DNA from: Clostridia bacterium
GTDB lineage: Bacteria > Bacillota > Clostridia > Oscillospirales > Acutalibacteraceae
Direction of reading: 5' to 3'
Assembly (NCBI GenBank): GCA_017436255.1
Contig: JAFSDK010000044.1
Location: 17,281 to 81,280, forward strand
DNA: 64,000 bases
Shown here: positions 52,677 through 61,452 of the stretch, in pieces
Layout of the letters: every line of letters starts with the position of its first letter
Position numbering within the stretch: position 1 is the first letter of the stretch
Notes under the pieces: model-generated
Told to the model about the DNA's origin: nothing
The model's input: the letters and a program-made list of their open reading frames with translations, nothing else
Database searches by the model: none
Position numbers and translations under genes: made by a program

Positions 52677-55072
52677 GTGGTTTTTTCTTGAGTATTGTTA
52701 ATATGAGCATATCGGCGAGTTGGATTGTACTTGCGGTATTGCTTTTAAGATTATTGCTTAAGAAAGCACCCAAATGGATTGCGGTGCTTCTTTGGGGTAT
52801 TGTTGCTGTTAGGCTGATTTGCCCATTCTCTATTGAGAGTGTAATGAGCCTTATTCCTAGTGCTGAAACAATTAGTCCCGAAATAATGATGGATGCCACA
52901 CCTGAAATCAATTCTGGTATTCCTATTCTTAACAATACGATAAATCCTGTTATCAGCGAGTCTTTTGCTCCCGATCCTGTAACGAGTGCAAATCCTTTGC
53001 AAATACTTATTCCAATTTTGTCGATTGTATGGATTATCGGTATTATCGGAATGCTCTTATATACCGTAATCAGTTATTTCAAAGTAAAGAGAAAAATTGG
53101 CACGGCGGTATTGCTCCGTGATAGCATTTTCCAGAGTGAAAATGCAGTTTCGCCTTTTGTGCTTGGAATCGTAAAACCAAAGATCTATCTGCCGTTCAAT
53201 ATGAATGAGCAGGATATGGAACATGTTATCGCCCACGAACAAGCACATATCCTCCGTAAAGACCATTGGTGGAAACCGCTTGGTTTTCTAATTCTCACGC
53301 TTCATTGGTTTAATCCTTTAATGTGGCTCGGTTACCTGCTTCTTTGCCGTGACATTGAGCTTGCTTGCGATGAAAAGGTTGTAAAAGAATTTGATAACGA
53401 GCAAAAAGCCGATTACTCTCAGGCGCTTTTGACCTGCAGTGTAAACCGCCGTATAATTGCGGCTTGTCCTCTTGCTTTTGGAGAGGTGGGTGTAAAAAAT
53501 AGAGTGAAATCTGTGCTGAATTATAAGAAACCTGCTTTTTGGATTGTTGTAACCGCTATTGTTGCAAGTATTGCAGTTGCAGTTTGCTTCTTGACAAATC
53601 CTAGAACAACAATAGATGATGAATTATCGGTATTTATTGATACGCAAGTAGCAGACCATCATTCAGATTACAAGTACAGCCATAGTATTGATTATGATAA
53701 TTTTATCGCTGTTAGCTGTAAAATATTAGAAGTCGATAAATCTGTAGACAAAACAATAGTTTATTTGTGGGCAATGTATCACGAATATAGTTGTGAAAAT
53801 GGTGTTGTTAAATTAGAAACCTCAGCCCATATTCCAACAGTTATTACCGCTAAGCAGGAAGGCAAACACGGGCATTATAAACTCGTTGAATATTGGGAAC
53901 CGCATGACGGAGAATTGTTTGAAAGCGATATTAAAGGTAAGTTCCCAATTCATTTGCACTATAAAGCTCTTAATTCTCAACTTTACGATGATGAGCAAAG
54001 AGCATTTTGCGAAAACGCTGCCAAAGAATATTATTCTGTTTCCCAAATTGGTGGTGGAGACTCAAGTAATGTTCAAACGTTTGAATCTACAGTATCTTAT
54101 GCGAATTGGTCAGATGATAGCAAGATCTATATAGAGGCTCTTAATACCGATAAAATGTCTATCGACAGTGTGCAACATCTTCCTATTTACAAGTTTGACA
54201 CCTTAACTGAGTTAGAGCAGTTCAAACAATCCTTTGGTAACACATACACAATGGATCGTGGATGGGATGAAGTGCAGTCTTTCAACAATGTCACCGCAAA
54301 GTATGACAATACATTCTTTGAAGAAAACAGTTTAGTGTTGGTGTATGTTGGTGCCGGTAACTCTACTCATCGCTTCAAGATGCAAAACGTGGGATACGAT
54401 GATAAATCGTTCTATGTTCATGTTGTAGAAACCACCAATGCAGAGTTTGTAGATAACGCTATGGCAGGATGGTTTGTAACTGTAGCGGTGTCGGATGATC
54501 TTCTTAAAGCTGTCACAAGTTTTGATGCTGATTTGAATAATGCGATTGATATGTCGTTGCCAAAATATGAAGGCGACAAAGTAATTGACGTGCCACCCAC
54601 TTTGGTTGTGGTAAGCAATGGTCAAAGCATCGAGGCGCTAAAAGGATCATCCTATTGGATTCACGAAGAAACCAACGGAATGCGCGAAAACGTAATAAGT
54701 GATAGCGGACATCCTTTGATGATGAAAAAATCAATGCCGTCCATAGATATTCTTCCGGCACACTATGCAACTATTGGTGATCCTTTACAAGCTAAAATAC
54801 AATTTAACGCTAAAGGCGTGACTCCTGTTTATGAAGTACCACCAGATGAAATCTATATAAGATGTTGGGAAGAAAAACACTGGGGCCAAACCAATGCTAA
54901 AAGTGAAAACATCAATCCTACTATAGTAAATGGAAACATGTTCTTTGATTTAAAAAATGGAAACTATATTTATGAGGTTGTTGCTACTTGGAGTACTCAA
55001 GATAAATTTAGTGGCACAGCACAATACAGTTTTTACACTTTGAAATCTGATGCTAATTCTAATATGGATTGA
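52673..55072 (+). CDS. BlaR1-like M56 membrane metalloprotease/sensor
   Basis: A 799-residue protein. Four transmembrane helices in the first 300 residues surround the zinc protease motif HEQAH (about residues 188-192), followed by the ELACDEKVV helix that supplies a further ligand. After the last helix (about 285-305) comes an extracellular region of nearly 490 residues. This lacks recognisable penicillin-binding SxxK, SxN and KTG motifs, and it looks like two or three beta-rich domains. The signal it senses may therefore not be a beta-lactam. It should cleave the BlaI-like repressor when activated. Such M56 proteins with unrelated ectodomains are common in Clostridia. Confidence 0.88.
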   Translation: MSGFFLSIVNMSISASWIVLAVLLLRLLLKKAPKWIAVLLWGIVAVRLICPFSIESVMSLIPSAETISPEIMMDATPEINSGIPILNNTINPVISESFAPDPVTSANPLQILIPILSIVWIIGIIGMLLYTVISYFKVKRKIGTAVLLRDSIFQSENAVSPFVLGIVKPKIYLPFNMNEQDMEHVIAHEQAHILRKDHWWKPLGFLILTLHWFNPLMWLGYLLLCRDIELACDEKVVKEFDNEQKADYSQALLTCSVNRRIIAACPLAFGEVGVKNRVKSVLNYKKPAFWIVVTAIVASIAVAVCFLTNPRTTIDDELSVFIDTQVADHHSDYKYSHSIDYDNFIAVSCKILEVDKSVDKTIVYLWAMYHEYSCENGVVKLETSAHIPTVITAKQEGKHGHYKLVEYWEPHDGELFESDIKGKFPIHLHYKALNSQLYDDEQRAFCENAAKEYYSVSQIGGGDSSNVQTFESTVSYANWSDDSKIYIEALNTDKMSIDSVQHLPIYKFDTLTELEQFKQSFGNTYTMDRGWDEVQSFNNVTAKYDNTFFEENSLVLVYVGAGNSTHRFKMQNVGYDDKSFYVHVVETTNAEFVDNAMAGWFVTVAVSDDLLKAVTSFDADLNNAIDMSLPKYEGDKVIDVPPTLVVVSNGQSIEALKGSSYWIHEETNGMRENVISDSGHPLMMKKSMPSIDILPAHYATIGDPLQAKIQFNAKGVTPVYEVPPDEIYIRCWEEKHWGQTNAKSENINPTIVNGNMFFDLKNGNYIYEVVATWSTQDKFSGTAQYSFYTLKSDANSNMD

Positions 55073-55145
55073 AAAAGCAAAACTTTAATTGTTTCATTAG
55101 CAATGAAACAATGCATATAACTATGAAACAAAGGAGGTTTCCTTT

Positions 55146-55229
55146 ATGAGAAAGTGTTTAAGATGTGAAACTGCTATGGTCACCAATGGTGGTTATGGTG
55201 TGGATGTTTCGATAAACCTACGGTTCTAA
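55146..55229 (+). pseudogene. Truncated zinc-ribbon miniprotein
   Basis: A 27-codon ORF beginning MRKCLRCETAM after a strong AAAGGAGG (8 bases upstream). The start resembles small zinc-ribbon proteins of about 60-70 residues that have a second CxxC pair, which is missing here because the frame ends early. It lies just inside the right end of the tRNA-bounded segment. Confidence 0.5.
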
Positions 55230-55234
55230 TAAAA

Positions 55235-55269
55235 CAAAAAGTACCTATCCATTTTGGATAGGTACTTTT
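55235..55269 (-). terminator. Terminator of tRNA-Gln
   Basis: On the minus strand, a stem of about 14 bp (AAAAGTACCTATCC / GGATAGGTACTTTT) with an A/T loop, followed by TGTTTTA, 4 bases beyond the tRNA 3' end. Confidence 0.88.
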
Positions 55270-55271
55270 AC

Positions 55272-55290
55272 TTGGCTGGGGTGGCAGGAT
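55272..55290 (+). repeat. Direct repeat within tRNA-Gln 3' end (att-like)
   Basis: The 19-base partner of the repeat at 51963-51981, covering the CCA end, acceptor stem and part of the T arm of tRNA-Gln. Confidence 0.85.
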
Positions 55291-55347
55291 TCGAACCTAC
55301 GAATGCAGCAGTCAAAGTGCTGTGTCTTACCGCTTGACGACACCCCA
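55273..55347 (-). tRNA. tRNA-Gln (anticodon TTG)
   Basis: 75 bases including encoded CCA. The acceptor stem TGGGGTG pairs with CACCCCA, the anticodon loop is CTTTGAC and the T arm contains GGTTCGAATCC. The start U at position 1 is the usual feature of bacterial tRNA-Gln. Confidence 0.95.
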
Positions 55348-55368
55348 ATGTGTCTTGTTTAATTTTTT

Positions 55369-55402
55369 AATAGGCTTTGGCGAATTTTCGTCAAAGCCTA
55401 TT
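55369..55402. other. Long hairpin between the two tRNA genes
   Basis: AATAGGCTTTG-G-CGAA pairs with TTCG-T-CAAAGCCTATT, a stem of about 16 bp including one G-U. There is no T-run on the minus strand, so it may be a processing signal rather than a terminator. Confidence 0.6.
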
Positions 55403-55406
55403 TGTG

Positions 55407-55484
55407 TGGGGTGGAAGATGGGACTCGAACCCACGGTCTCCAGTGCCACAAACTGGCGCTTTAACCAACTAAGCTACATCCACC
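55407..55484 (-). tRNA. tRNA-His (anticodon GTG)
   Basis: Body 55407-55483 with encoded CCA, plus an encoded G at -1 (55484) opposite C73, the identity element of tRNA-His. The anticodon loop is TTGTGGC and the T arm is GGGTTCGAGTCCC. One U-U mismatch occurs at position 6-67 of the acceptor stem. Confidence 0.95.
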
Positions 55485-55497
55485 ACATGCAACGATT

Positions 55498-55525
55498 ATT
55501 ATACCATAATTATAAAGTTTGTCAA
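55498..55525 (-). promoter_or_regulatory. Promoter of tRNA-His/tRNA-Gln unit
   Basis: On the minus strand, TTGACA (55520-55525), a 16-base spacer and TATAAT (55498-55503): both consensus. Confidence 0.85.
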
Positions 55526-55545
55526 TAGTAAAATAGGCACTTTTT

Positions 55546-56571
55546 TTAAAAAATATCTTTTGAAAGAATACCGCAATATTTTTTAGTTTTAAGTATGTAA
55601 ATAAGGCATAATGAACTTATAACAAATAAAAAAGAAAAAATAATATTGCCTTGGCTTATAGAAAAGGATGCTTTATAGCCGTTTGATATGGTGGGGGTAT
55701 CTACCTTAAATAACTTCAACAAGATAAACACGTTGCATAGCATAAAAATTCCGTTAATTAATCTTGAAACCAATATTTTTAAAACGTTTGGTCGGTAACT
55801 TCTGCTTAAAGATAAAATCTGCATAAAAATTGATAGCCCACCAAAACCAATTAAAAAAGCTATTAAATAAACGTTACTGAATTCACTAATTGCTGTTGTT
55901 ATTTCTAAAACAGCTATTATGGTATTTTTAATTATTACATTACCTACGTGTATTTTTACAATATTGACGGCGGTAGAAAATAGTATTATAAAACTGCATA
56001 CGGTAATTATTGCAACCGAAGCCGACGCTACCGAGTTTACAAAATTATCCGAAATTGAAACCGATTTATTTTCTGCTAACGGTAAGTTATTATCAAATTT
56101 TCTGCAGAAAATTAAAAACATTTCAAGAGCACTTAGTATGCTAGCAATAAAAATTAAAGCGCCTAAACGTGTTGAATTAAACATTAGTGCCCCAACAACC
56201 GATATTGAAAATGCAGGCCCTACGTTTACACTGCAACAAAGCATATTTTCAGCATCTTTTTTATTTATTTTATTTGTGTTATATGCCTCACTAATTAGTT
56301 TTGCGCCAATTGGATATCCTCCGATAAGAGATATTAAAAATATTATAATCTGTTGTTTTCTTTTTAATCCTTCAAGTAGCGTTTCAAGATAATTTCCATT
56401 ATAAATAAAAACTGTAATTGCAGTAAAAGGAAATAGAGAAGGTATTATTTTTTCGGCACAAAGTATCATTCCGTATGTCGCACCGTTAATAGCAGCGCCG
56501 CTATAATTTATTAATAGTGCTACAAAACCAATTGATAGTATTGAAATTAATGCATTTTTTATTTTTAACAT
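55546..56571 (-). CDS. ylbJ: Sporulation integral membrane protein YlbJ
   Basis: A 341-residue membrane protein with about eight to nine helices. The signature SLIGGYPIGAKLISE in the first half, the CCSVNVGPAFSISVVG segment and the opening ATYGMILCAEKIIPSLFPF identify YlbJ, of the nucleoside-transporter gate family, required for sporulation in Bacillus. ATG follows AAGGCGG by 7 bases. Its expected expression is in the mother cell. It is divergent from yqfC-yqfD, another sporulation pair, and no obvious housekeeping promoter is seen in the 75-base gap. Confidence 0.88.
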   Translation of the reverse strand: MLKIKNALISILSIGFVALLINYSGAAINGATYGMILCAEKIIPSLFPFTAITVFIYNGNYLETLLEGLKRKQQIIIFLISLIGGYPIGAKLISEAYNTNKINKKDAENMLCCSVNVGPAFSISVVGALMFNSTRLGALIFIASILSALEMFLIFCRKFDNNLPLAENKSVSISDNFVNSVASASVAIITVCSFIILFSTAVNIVKIHVGNVIIKNTIIAVLEITTAISEFSNVYLIAFLIGFGGLSIFMQILSLSRSYRPNVLKILVSRLINGIFMLCNVFILLKLFKVDTPTISNGYKASFSISQGNIIFSFLFVISSLCLIYILKTKKYCGILSKDIF

Positions 56572-56646
56572 ATTATACCGCCTTAATTTAAGAATTATTA
56601 TAAAAATAAACTCATATTTTAAATATATAGTTTTGAGGTGAATATA

Positions 56647-56943
56647 ATGGCTAAAAAATTAAAAGTAGGTTTGAAAAAGCAGGCAAAAAAAATTAATCTA
56701 TTTAATTTATCTACCGATTCCGCGTTTAGTGAATTAGGCGAATCACATATAAATTTCATTGATAATAAAAAGGTAATAATTGACGGATGCAAAAGTGTAA
56801 TTGATTATGATGAAAATTTTGTAACACTAAATTTAGGTAAAAAAATTATTTACCTATTTGGTAGTTGTTTTGAAATACTTGATTTTACTGATGCAAACAT
56901 AACAATCGTGGGCAAAATTTCGAAGGTAGAGTTTGGTGAATAA
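56647..56943 (+). CDS. yqfC: Sporulation protein YqfC
   Basis: A 98-residue protein of the YabP/YqfC family. The core KVIIDGCKSVIDYDENFVTL, then KIIYLFGSCFEIL and ITIVGKISKVEF match it. ATG 56647 follows GAGGTGA. It is followed by yqfD after 2 bases, the order found across spore-formers. Confidence 0.88.
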   Translation: MAKKLKVGLKKQAKKINLFNLSTDSAFSELGESHINFIDNKKVIIDGCKSVIDYDENFVTLNLGKKIIYLFGSCFEILDFTDANITIVGKISKVEFGE

Positions 56944-56945
56944 AC

Positions 56946-58115
56946 GTGTCGATTATAAATATGTACAGAACTATATTCAGTTATGTGATTATAAAAGTTT
57001 ATGGTGATTTTCCTGAACGAATTTTAAACCTTTGTGCTAAAAATCAAATATCAACTTGGAATGTACATAGGCAAAAAGGTTATATTGAATTATGCATTAT
57101 GATGAAGGATTTTAAGAGACTTCGCCAAATTAGAGGTAAGTCGGGTGTTAGAATCAAAATCATTAAAAAATGTGGCTTTCGTATAATTGTTTCTAAATAT
57201 AAACTTCGCATGGGTATGGTCATTGGAATAGTGTTATTTTTAGCAATTTTGAAATTGTTATCTGGTTTTGTATGGGACATTGAGATTGTCGGTGCTAAAA
57301 ATACAAGCAAAGAAGAAATAATTGGTTTGTGTAAAGGTCAGGGTATTTATATTGGACAATACATAAAAAATATTAATACCGTGATTTCAAAAGATAAAAT
57401 TTTACTTGATAGTGATAAACTTGCTTGGGCAGCAGTTAATGTAGAGGGCACTAAAATTACAGTAAACGTCACCGAGGTTAAATCGCAAATTCCTGAATTT
57501 TCACCAAGTAATATAATTGCTACCGATGATGCAGTAATAAAAAATATAAAGGTTTTATCCGGTAATTCACAAATTAAGATTGGTGATGCAGTTCAAAAGG
57601 GTGATTTACTTATAAGTGGTACGGTAGATATTGGGGACAGGGTGAATTTTATTAAATCAAGCGGTGAAATTTTAGGAGAAATTGAAACAAAAATAGTTAT
57701 AAGTAAACCGTACATTCAGGAAATGAAAAAATATACTAGCGAAAATAAACAAAAGTTTGTATTAGAATTTTTCGGTTTTAAACTACCGATTTTTTTAGGT
57801 GAAACAAAAGGCAATTTCACAGAAAATTATTCAAAACAACAACTTCAATTTTTGAAGCATAAAATGCCTATAATACTTCACAAAAAGCAATATGATTTTT
57901 TTACGACTTACAATGCACAGTTTAAAAAAAGTGAGTTAATAAACCAAATTGAAATTGAATTTGAGAAAGAAGTTAAAAGAAAAAAATTAGAAAATGTGAC
58001 CGTTATTTCGCGCGAAATTTATCAAGATGATACTTCGGTTACAGTTGAATACATAATAAAACACATAAAAAATATATGTAGAGAAGAAAATTTAATAATT
58101 ACTACTTTAAATTAA
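56946..58115 (+). CDS. yqfD: Sporulation protein YqfD
   Basis: A 389-residue membrane-anchored protein. The N-terminal YVIIKVYGDFPERILNLCAKNQI and WNVHR segments and a transmembrane helix near 90-110 (MGMVIGIVLFLAILKLL) are typical, followed by a large beta-rich extracytoplasmic part and a charged C-terminus. It is a mother-cell sporulation protein in Bacillus; its biochemical role is not known. It starts at GTG 56946. Confidence 0.9.
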   Translation: MSIINMYRTIFSYVIIKVYGDFPERILNLCAKNQISTWNVHRQKGYIELCIMMKDFKRLRQIRGKSGVRIKIIKKCGFRIIVSKYKLRMGMVIGIVLFLAILKLLSGFVWDIEIVGAKNTSKEEIIGLCKGQGIYIGQYIKNINTVISKDKILLDSDKLAWAAVNVEGTKITVNVTEVKSQIPEFSPSNIIATDDAVIKNIKVLSGNSQIKIGDAVQKGDLLISGTVDIGDRVNFIKSSGEILGEIETKIVISKPYIQEMKKYTSENKQKFVLEFFGFKLPIFLGETKGNFTENYSKQQLQFLKHKMPIILHKKQYDFFTTYNAQFKKSELINQIEIEFEKEVKRKKLENVTVISREIYQDDTSVTVEYIIKHIKNICREENLIITTLN

Positions 58116-58148
58116 TACAAAATATGTTATAATAAAGTGAATTGTTAA

Positions 58149-59150
58149 ATGGGGGATAAGACTACGGAAAAGAATATTAAAATAAAAGATATAAATTATA
58201 TATCTTCACTTTTTGGCAATTTTGATGCAAATACAAAAATTATTGAAAAGAAATACGACGTTACTATAACTTCACATGGTGATAATGTGAAGATTATTGG
58301 CCAATCATCTGCAATTGAGCCTGCTTACTCGGCAGTAAATGGTTTGTTAGCGCTAATTGAAAAGGGCGAAATTATTACTGAACAAAACGTTAATTATATA
58401 ATTGGTTTGGTTGAAGATGGTGAAAAGGAACAAATCACTAATCTTACCGATTCAGAGTGTATTATTATTACGTCACGCGGTAGACCTGTAAAACCCAAGA
58501 CACTTGGTCAACAAAAGTATGTAAAGGCAATTAAAAGTAATACCATCACTATTGGTGTTGGTCCTGCAGGTACCGGTAAAACATACTTGGCTGTTGCAAT
58601 GGCTGTTAACGCATTTCGTTCTAAACAAATCAGTAGAATTGTTTTAACGCGTCCGGCAGTTGAAGCAGGTGAGAGCCTTGGCTTTTTGCCGGGTGATTTG
58701 CAACAAAAAATAGACCCTTATTTACGTCCGCTTTATGATGCTTTATTTGATATGTTGGGCCCTGAATTATTTGCCCGTTGTCAAGAACGTGGCGAAATTG
58801 AGGTAGCACCGTTAGCGTACATGCGTGGACGAACCATTGATGATAGTTTTATTATTCTTGACGAAGCACAAAACACCACAACCGAACAAATGAAAATGTT
58901 TTTAACGCGACTAGGCAATAATTCTAAGGTAGTTGTTACAGGCGATATTACCCAAATTGATTTACCGTCTGGTAAAAGTTCTGGTCTTAAACAAGTTGTT
59001 TCAATTCTTAAGAACGTTGACGATATCGCTATAATAAAATTGAATGGCAGAGACGTAGTACGTCATAAGCTTGTTCAGGAAATTATCAAGGCATATGAGA
59101 AAAATGAAAGGAAAAGAGCAAATGAAAAACACCAAGGTTACAATCAATGA
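58149..59150 (+). CDS. phoH: PhoH-like ATPase
   Basis: A 333-residue protein with an N-terminal KH-like segment and a P-loop ATPase: GPAGTGKTYLAVAMAV (Walker A, about residue 140) and FIILDEAQNTT (Walker B), with VVTGDITQIDLP as a later sensor motif. It is linked to ribosome and RNA maturation with YbeY. The ribosome site is weak (AAAGTGA). Its 3' end overlaps ybeY by 29 bases. Confidence 0.95.
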   Translation: MGDKTTEKNIKIKDINYISSLFGNFDANTKIIEKKYDVTITSHGDNVKIIGQSSAIEPAYSAVNGLLALIEKGEIITEQNVNYIIGLVEDGEKEQITNLTDSECIIITSRGRPVKPKTLGQQKYVKAIKSNTITIGVGPAGTGKTYLAVAMAVNAFRSKQISRIVLTRPAVEAGESLGFLPGDLQQKIDPYLRPLYDALFDMLGPELFARCQERGEIEVAPLAYMRGRTIDDSFIILDEAQNTTTEQMKMFLTRLGNNSKVVVTGDITQIDLPSGKSSGLKQVVSILKNVDDIAIIKLNGRDVVRHKLVQEIIKAYEKNERKRANEKHQGYNQ

Positions 59151-59607
59151 TAAACAGAAAAAAATTAAGCTCCCCACAGGTACGCGTCTTCTAGTTAGAA
59201 AGGCTTGTATTGCTACACTAAAATGCGAAAACTTTAGCGACATTGCTGAGATAGATGTTACTTTTGTTGACGATGAAGAAATTAGAAGTATAAATAATGA
59301 GTTCCGCGGCATTGATTCTGCAACCGATGTGTTATCTTTCCCGCTTGGTGAAAACGGCGTCTATGATGTAAATCCCGAAACAGGTGCTAAAATGCTCGGT
59401 GATATCGTTATATCGGTTGATCATGCTTTTGCTCAAGCTGACTTATATGGTCATGGTATCGAACGTGAAATAGGTTATCTTACTGTTCATTCAATGCTTC
59501 ACCTTTTGGGTTATGATCACGTAAACGGTGGAGTCGAAAAAATGCGTATGCGTGAAAAAGAAGAACAAGTATTGGCATTGTTAGGTTTGTCAATCGTTAA
59601 AGGATAG
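59122..59607 (+). CDS. ybeY: Endoribonuclease YbeY
   Basis: A 161-residue zinc-dependent endoribonuclease for 16S rRNA 3' maturation and ribosome quality control. The zinc motif HSMLHLLGYDH is complete, and TDVLSFPLGE is the other family mark. I choose ATG 59122, which follows AAGGAAAAG; in-frame upstream starts lie deep inside phoH. The gene is tightly coupled to phoH and era. Confidence 0.95.
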   Translation: MKNTKVTINDKQKKIKLPTGTRLLVRKACIATLKCENFSDIAEIDVTFVDDEEIRSINNEFRGIDSATDVLSFPLGENGVYDVNPETGAKMLGDIVISVDHAFAQADLYGHGIEREIGYLTVHSMLHLLGYDHVNGGVEKMRMREKEEQVLALLGLSIVKG

Positions 59608-59614
59608 GTGTATT

Positions 59615-60538
59615 GTGAAGGAATTAACTTCGGCGTTTATTGGTGTATTTGGTCGTCCAAACGTGGGTAAATCATCACTTGTAAATGCAATTTTAGGACA
59701 AAAAATTTCAATTGTATCTGATAAACCTCAAACTACCAGAACAAGAATAATGGGCGTGCATAATAACGGCCCAATGCAGATTGTGTTTATTGATACACCG
59801 GGCTTTCATAAACCGCGCAACCTTTTAGGTGAAAATATGATTAAAGCGGTTGGCAATGGTATGTCAGATATTGATGCTGCTATTTTAGTTATTGATGCAA
59901 ATCCTAAGTTTGGTTTTAATGCTGAAGAATTACCGCCTGCTGAACTTGAATTAATTTCTGAATTTAAAAAGCGTAAATTGTCTGTTGTTTTGTGTGTTAA
60001 TAAGATTGACCTTTTAACCGATAAATCTGAATTGTTTGATATTATTGGCGCTTATATGAAAGCCTTTGATTTTACTGCTGTAGTGCCGGTATCTGCAAAA
60101 TTAGGCGATGGTACTGATATAATTTTAGAAGAGGTTTATAAGTTCGCTCATCCTTCAGTTCATTATTTTGGTGATGATGAATTTACCGATCAACCCGACA
60201 GGGTGATGGTTGCCGAGATAATTCGAGAAAAGATACTTCGTCAACTGTCCCGAGAGGTACCGCACGGAGTAGCTATTGATCTTGAACGTTTTTATGAACG
60301 TGATGCTGCTGATGGTAGTCCGCTTTTGTGTGTTGAAGCCGCAATTTACTGCGAAAAAGAATCACATAAAGGTATTATTATTGGCAAGGGTGGCGCAATG
60401 CTTAAAAAAATCGGCATTCATGCAAGATATGATATTGAAAAATTCTTTGGTATTAAAACAGATTTAAAATTATGGGTAAAGGTAAAAGAAGATTGGCGTA
60501 ACCGTCAGGGTATCATTCATACTTTAGGTCTGGATTAA
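59615..60538 (+). CDS. era: GTPase Era
   Basis: A 307-residue GTPase that binds the 3' end of 16S rRNA during 30S assembly. G1 is GRPNVGKSSLVN, G3 DTPGFH, G4 NKID, and the C-terminal KH domain contains GKGGAMLKKIG. The start is GTG (AAGGATAGG upstream). The gene is 7 bases after ybeY, its functional partner in 16S maturation. Confidence 0.97.
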   Translation: MKELTSAFIGVFGRPNVGKSSLVNAILGQKISIVSDKPQTTRTRIMGVHNNGPMQIVFIDTPGFHKPRNLLGENMIKAVGNGMSDIDAAILVIDANPKFGFNAEELPPAELELISEFKKRKLSVVLCVNKIDLLTDKSELFDIIGAYMKAFDFTAVVPVSAKLGDGTDIILEEVYKFAHPSVHYFGDDEFTDQPDRVMVAEIIREKILRQLSREVPHGVAIDLERFYERDAADGSPLLCVEAAIYCEKESHKGIIIGKGGAMLKKIGIHARYDIEKFFGIKTDLKLWVKVKEDWRNRQGIIHTLGLD

Positions 60539-60600
60539 CTATTTTTTCCTTAAATATATTCTGTGCTATAAGGGTAAATTATTTCTACGGAGTGATAATT

Positions 60601-60735
60601 ATGGACCCTAATAAATTTTGGACGGATTTTGTTAAAACGGGACGTATAGAATATTATTTGGAATATAAAAATTCTCAAGATTTTGAGGAGAGCAATAATG
60701 CAAATAACAACCGATGCAATAGTAATAAAGGTTAA
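60601..60735 (+). CDS. YqzL-like small protein
   Basis: A 44-residue ORF between era and recO, beginning MDPNKFWTDFVKTGRIEYYLEYK. The FVKTGRIEYYL stretch resembles YqzL proteins, which occupy the same position in Bacillus. ATG follows CGGAG by 8 bases. It overlaps recO by 38 bases. The function of the family is unknown; recognition rests mainly on synteny and a short motif. Confidence 0.7.
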   Translation: MDPNKFWTDFVKTGRIEYYLEYKNSQDFEESNNANNNRCNSNKG

Positions 60736-61438
60736 TGACGTTGGGGACAATGACCGACTTATAACCTTACTTACAAAAGATTACGGAGTTGTCAAGGCGT
60801 TTGCTTCGTCAGCAAAAAAGATTAAAAGTAAATACTATTCAGGTACGGCATTGTTTTCTTATTCACGCTTTATTTTAGAACAGGTTAAAGGTACATATAG
60901 AGTGCGTGATGCGTCACTCAACAATAGCTTTTTTAAAATAGGTTGCGACATTTCGCAAATATCATTGCAACAGTATTTTTGTGAACTGTCTTACATTTTG
61001 GCGCCCATGGATGAATCTTCCGAAATGTTTTTGCGTTTACTTTTAAACTCAATGTATTGCATTAACAATTCTAAGATGGATGAAGCGCTTTTAAAGGCGG
61101 TTTTTGAACTGCGAATTTTGTCGTTATCGGGTTATACGCCCGACCTTGTAGCCTGTAACGATTGCGGCGAATTCGATAAGGATATATTTTATTTTAACTA
61201 TAACGAAGGCATTATTTCGTGCGAAGAATGTATATATGACAAAAACGCTACCGCAATACTTGACAGAACTCTTTTGAGTGCAATGCGCCATATAATTTAT
61301 TGCGATTTTGAAAAACTGTTTAGTTTTAAAATACCGCAAGAATATGGATTAAGATTATCAAAAATCACTGAAAAATATCTGCTCTCACAAACCGAGCAAC
61401 GTTTTTCTACACTCGACTTTTATAACAGTATTCTTTAA
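60698..61438 (+). CDS. recO: DNA repair protein RecO
   Basis: A 246-residue protein that loads RecA with RecR and anneals single strands. The N-terminal OB fold opens with TTDAIVIKVNDVGDNDRLITLLTKDYG (given in part), and the zinc-type cysteines occur as CNDCG and CEEC. ATG 60698 follows GAGGAG by about 8 bases. It overlaps the yqzL-like gene. Confidence 0.93.
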   Translation: MQITTDAIVIKVNDVGDNDRLITLLTKDYGVVKAFASSAKKIKSKYYSGTALFSYSRFILEQVKGTYRVRDASLNNSFFKIGCDISQISLQQYFCELSYILAPMDESSEMFLRLLLNSMYCINNSKMDEALLKAVFELRILSLSGYTPDLVACNDCGEFDKDIFYFNYNEGIISCEECIYDKNATAILDRTLLSAMRHIIYCDFEKLFSFKIPQEYGLRLSKITEKYLLSQTEQRFSTLDFYNSIL

Positions 61439-61452
61439 GTTTAGAGGTAAAT

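Larger units (their letters stand above)
51963..55290. mobile_element. Putative decayed tRNA-Gln-integrated element carrying blaI/blaR1-like genes
   Basis: The segment lies exactly between an intact tRNA-Gln gene and a 19-bp copy of its 3' end, in the orientation expected for integration into the 3' end of a tRNA gene. Both tRNA ends have their own terminator. Inside are a broken membrane-protein ORF, a blaI-like repressor, a blaR1-like sensor and a truncated zinc-ribbon ORF. No integrase is present, so the element is cryptic or was deleted internally. A remnant of a second tandem tRNA-Gln gene is the alternative. Confidence 0.6.

Noticed and set aside
52673-55072. Reading the blaI/blaR1-like pair as a beta-lactam resistance locus
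   Set aside because: No beta-lactamase or PBP2a-type gene is present and the sensor lacks penicillin-binding motifs.
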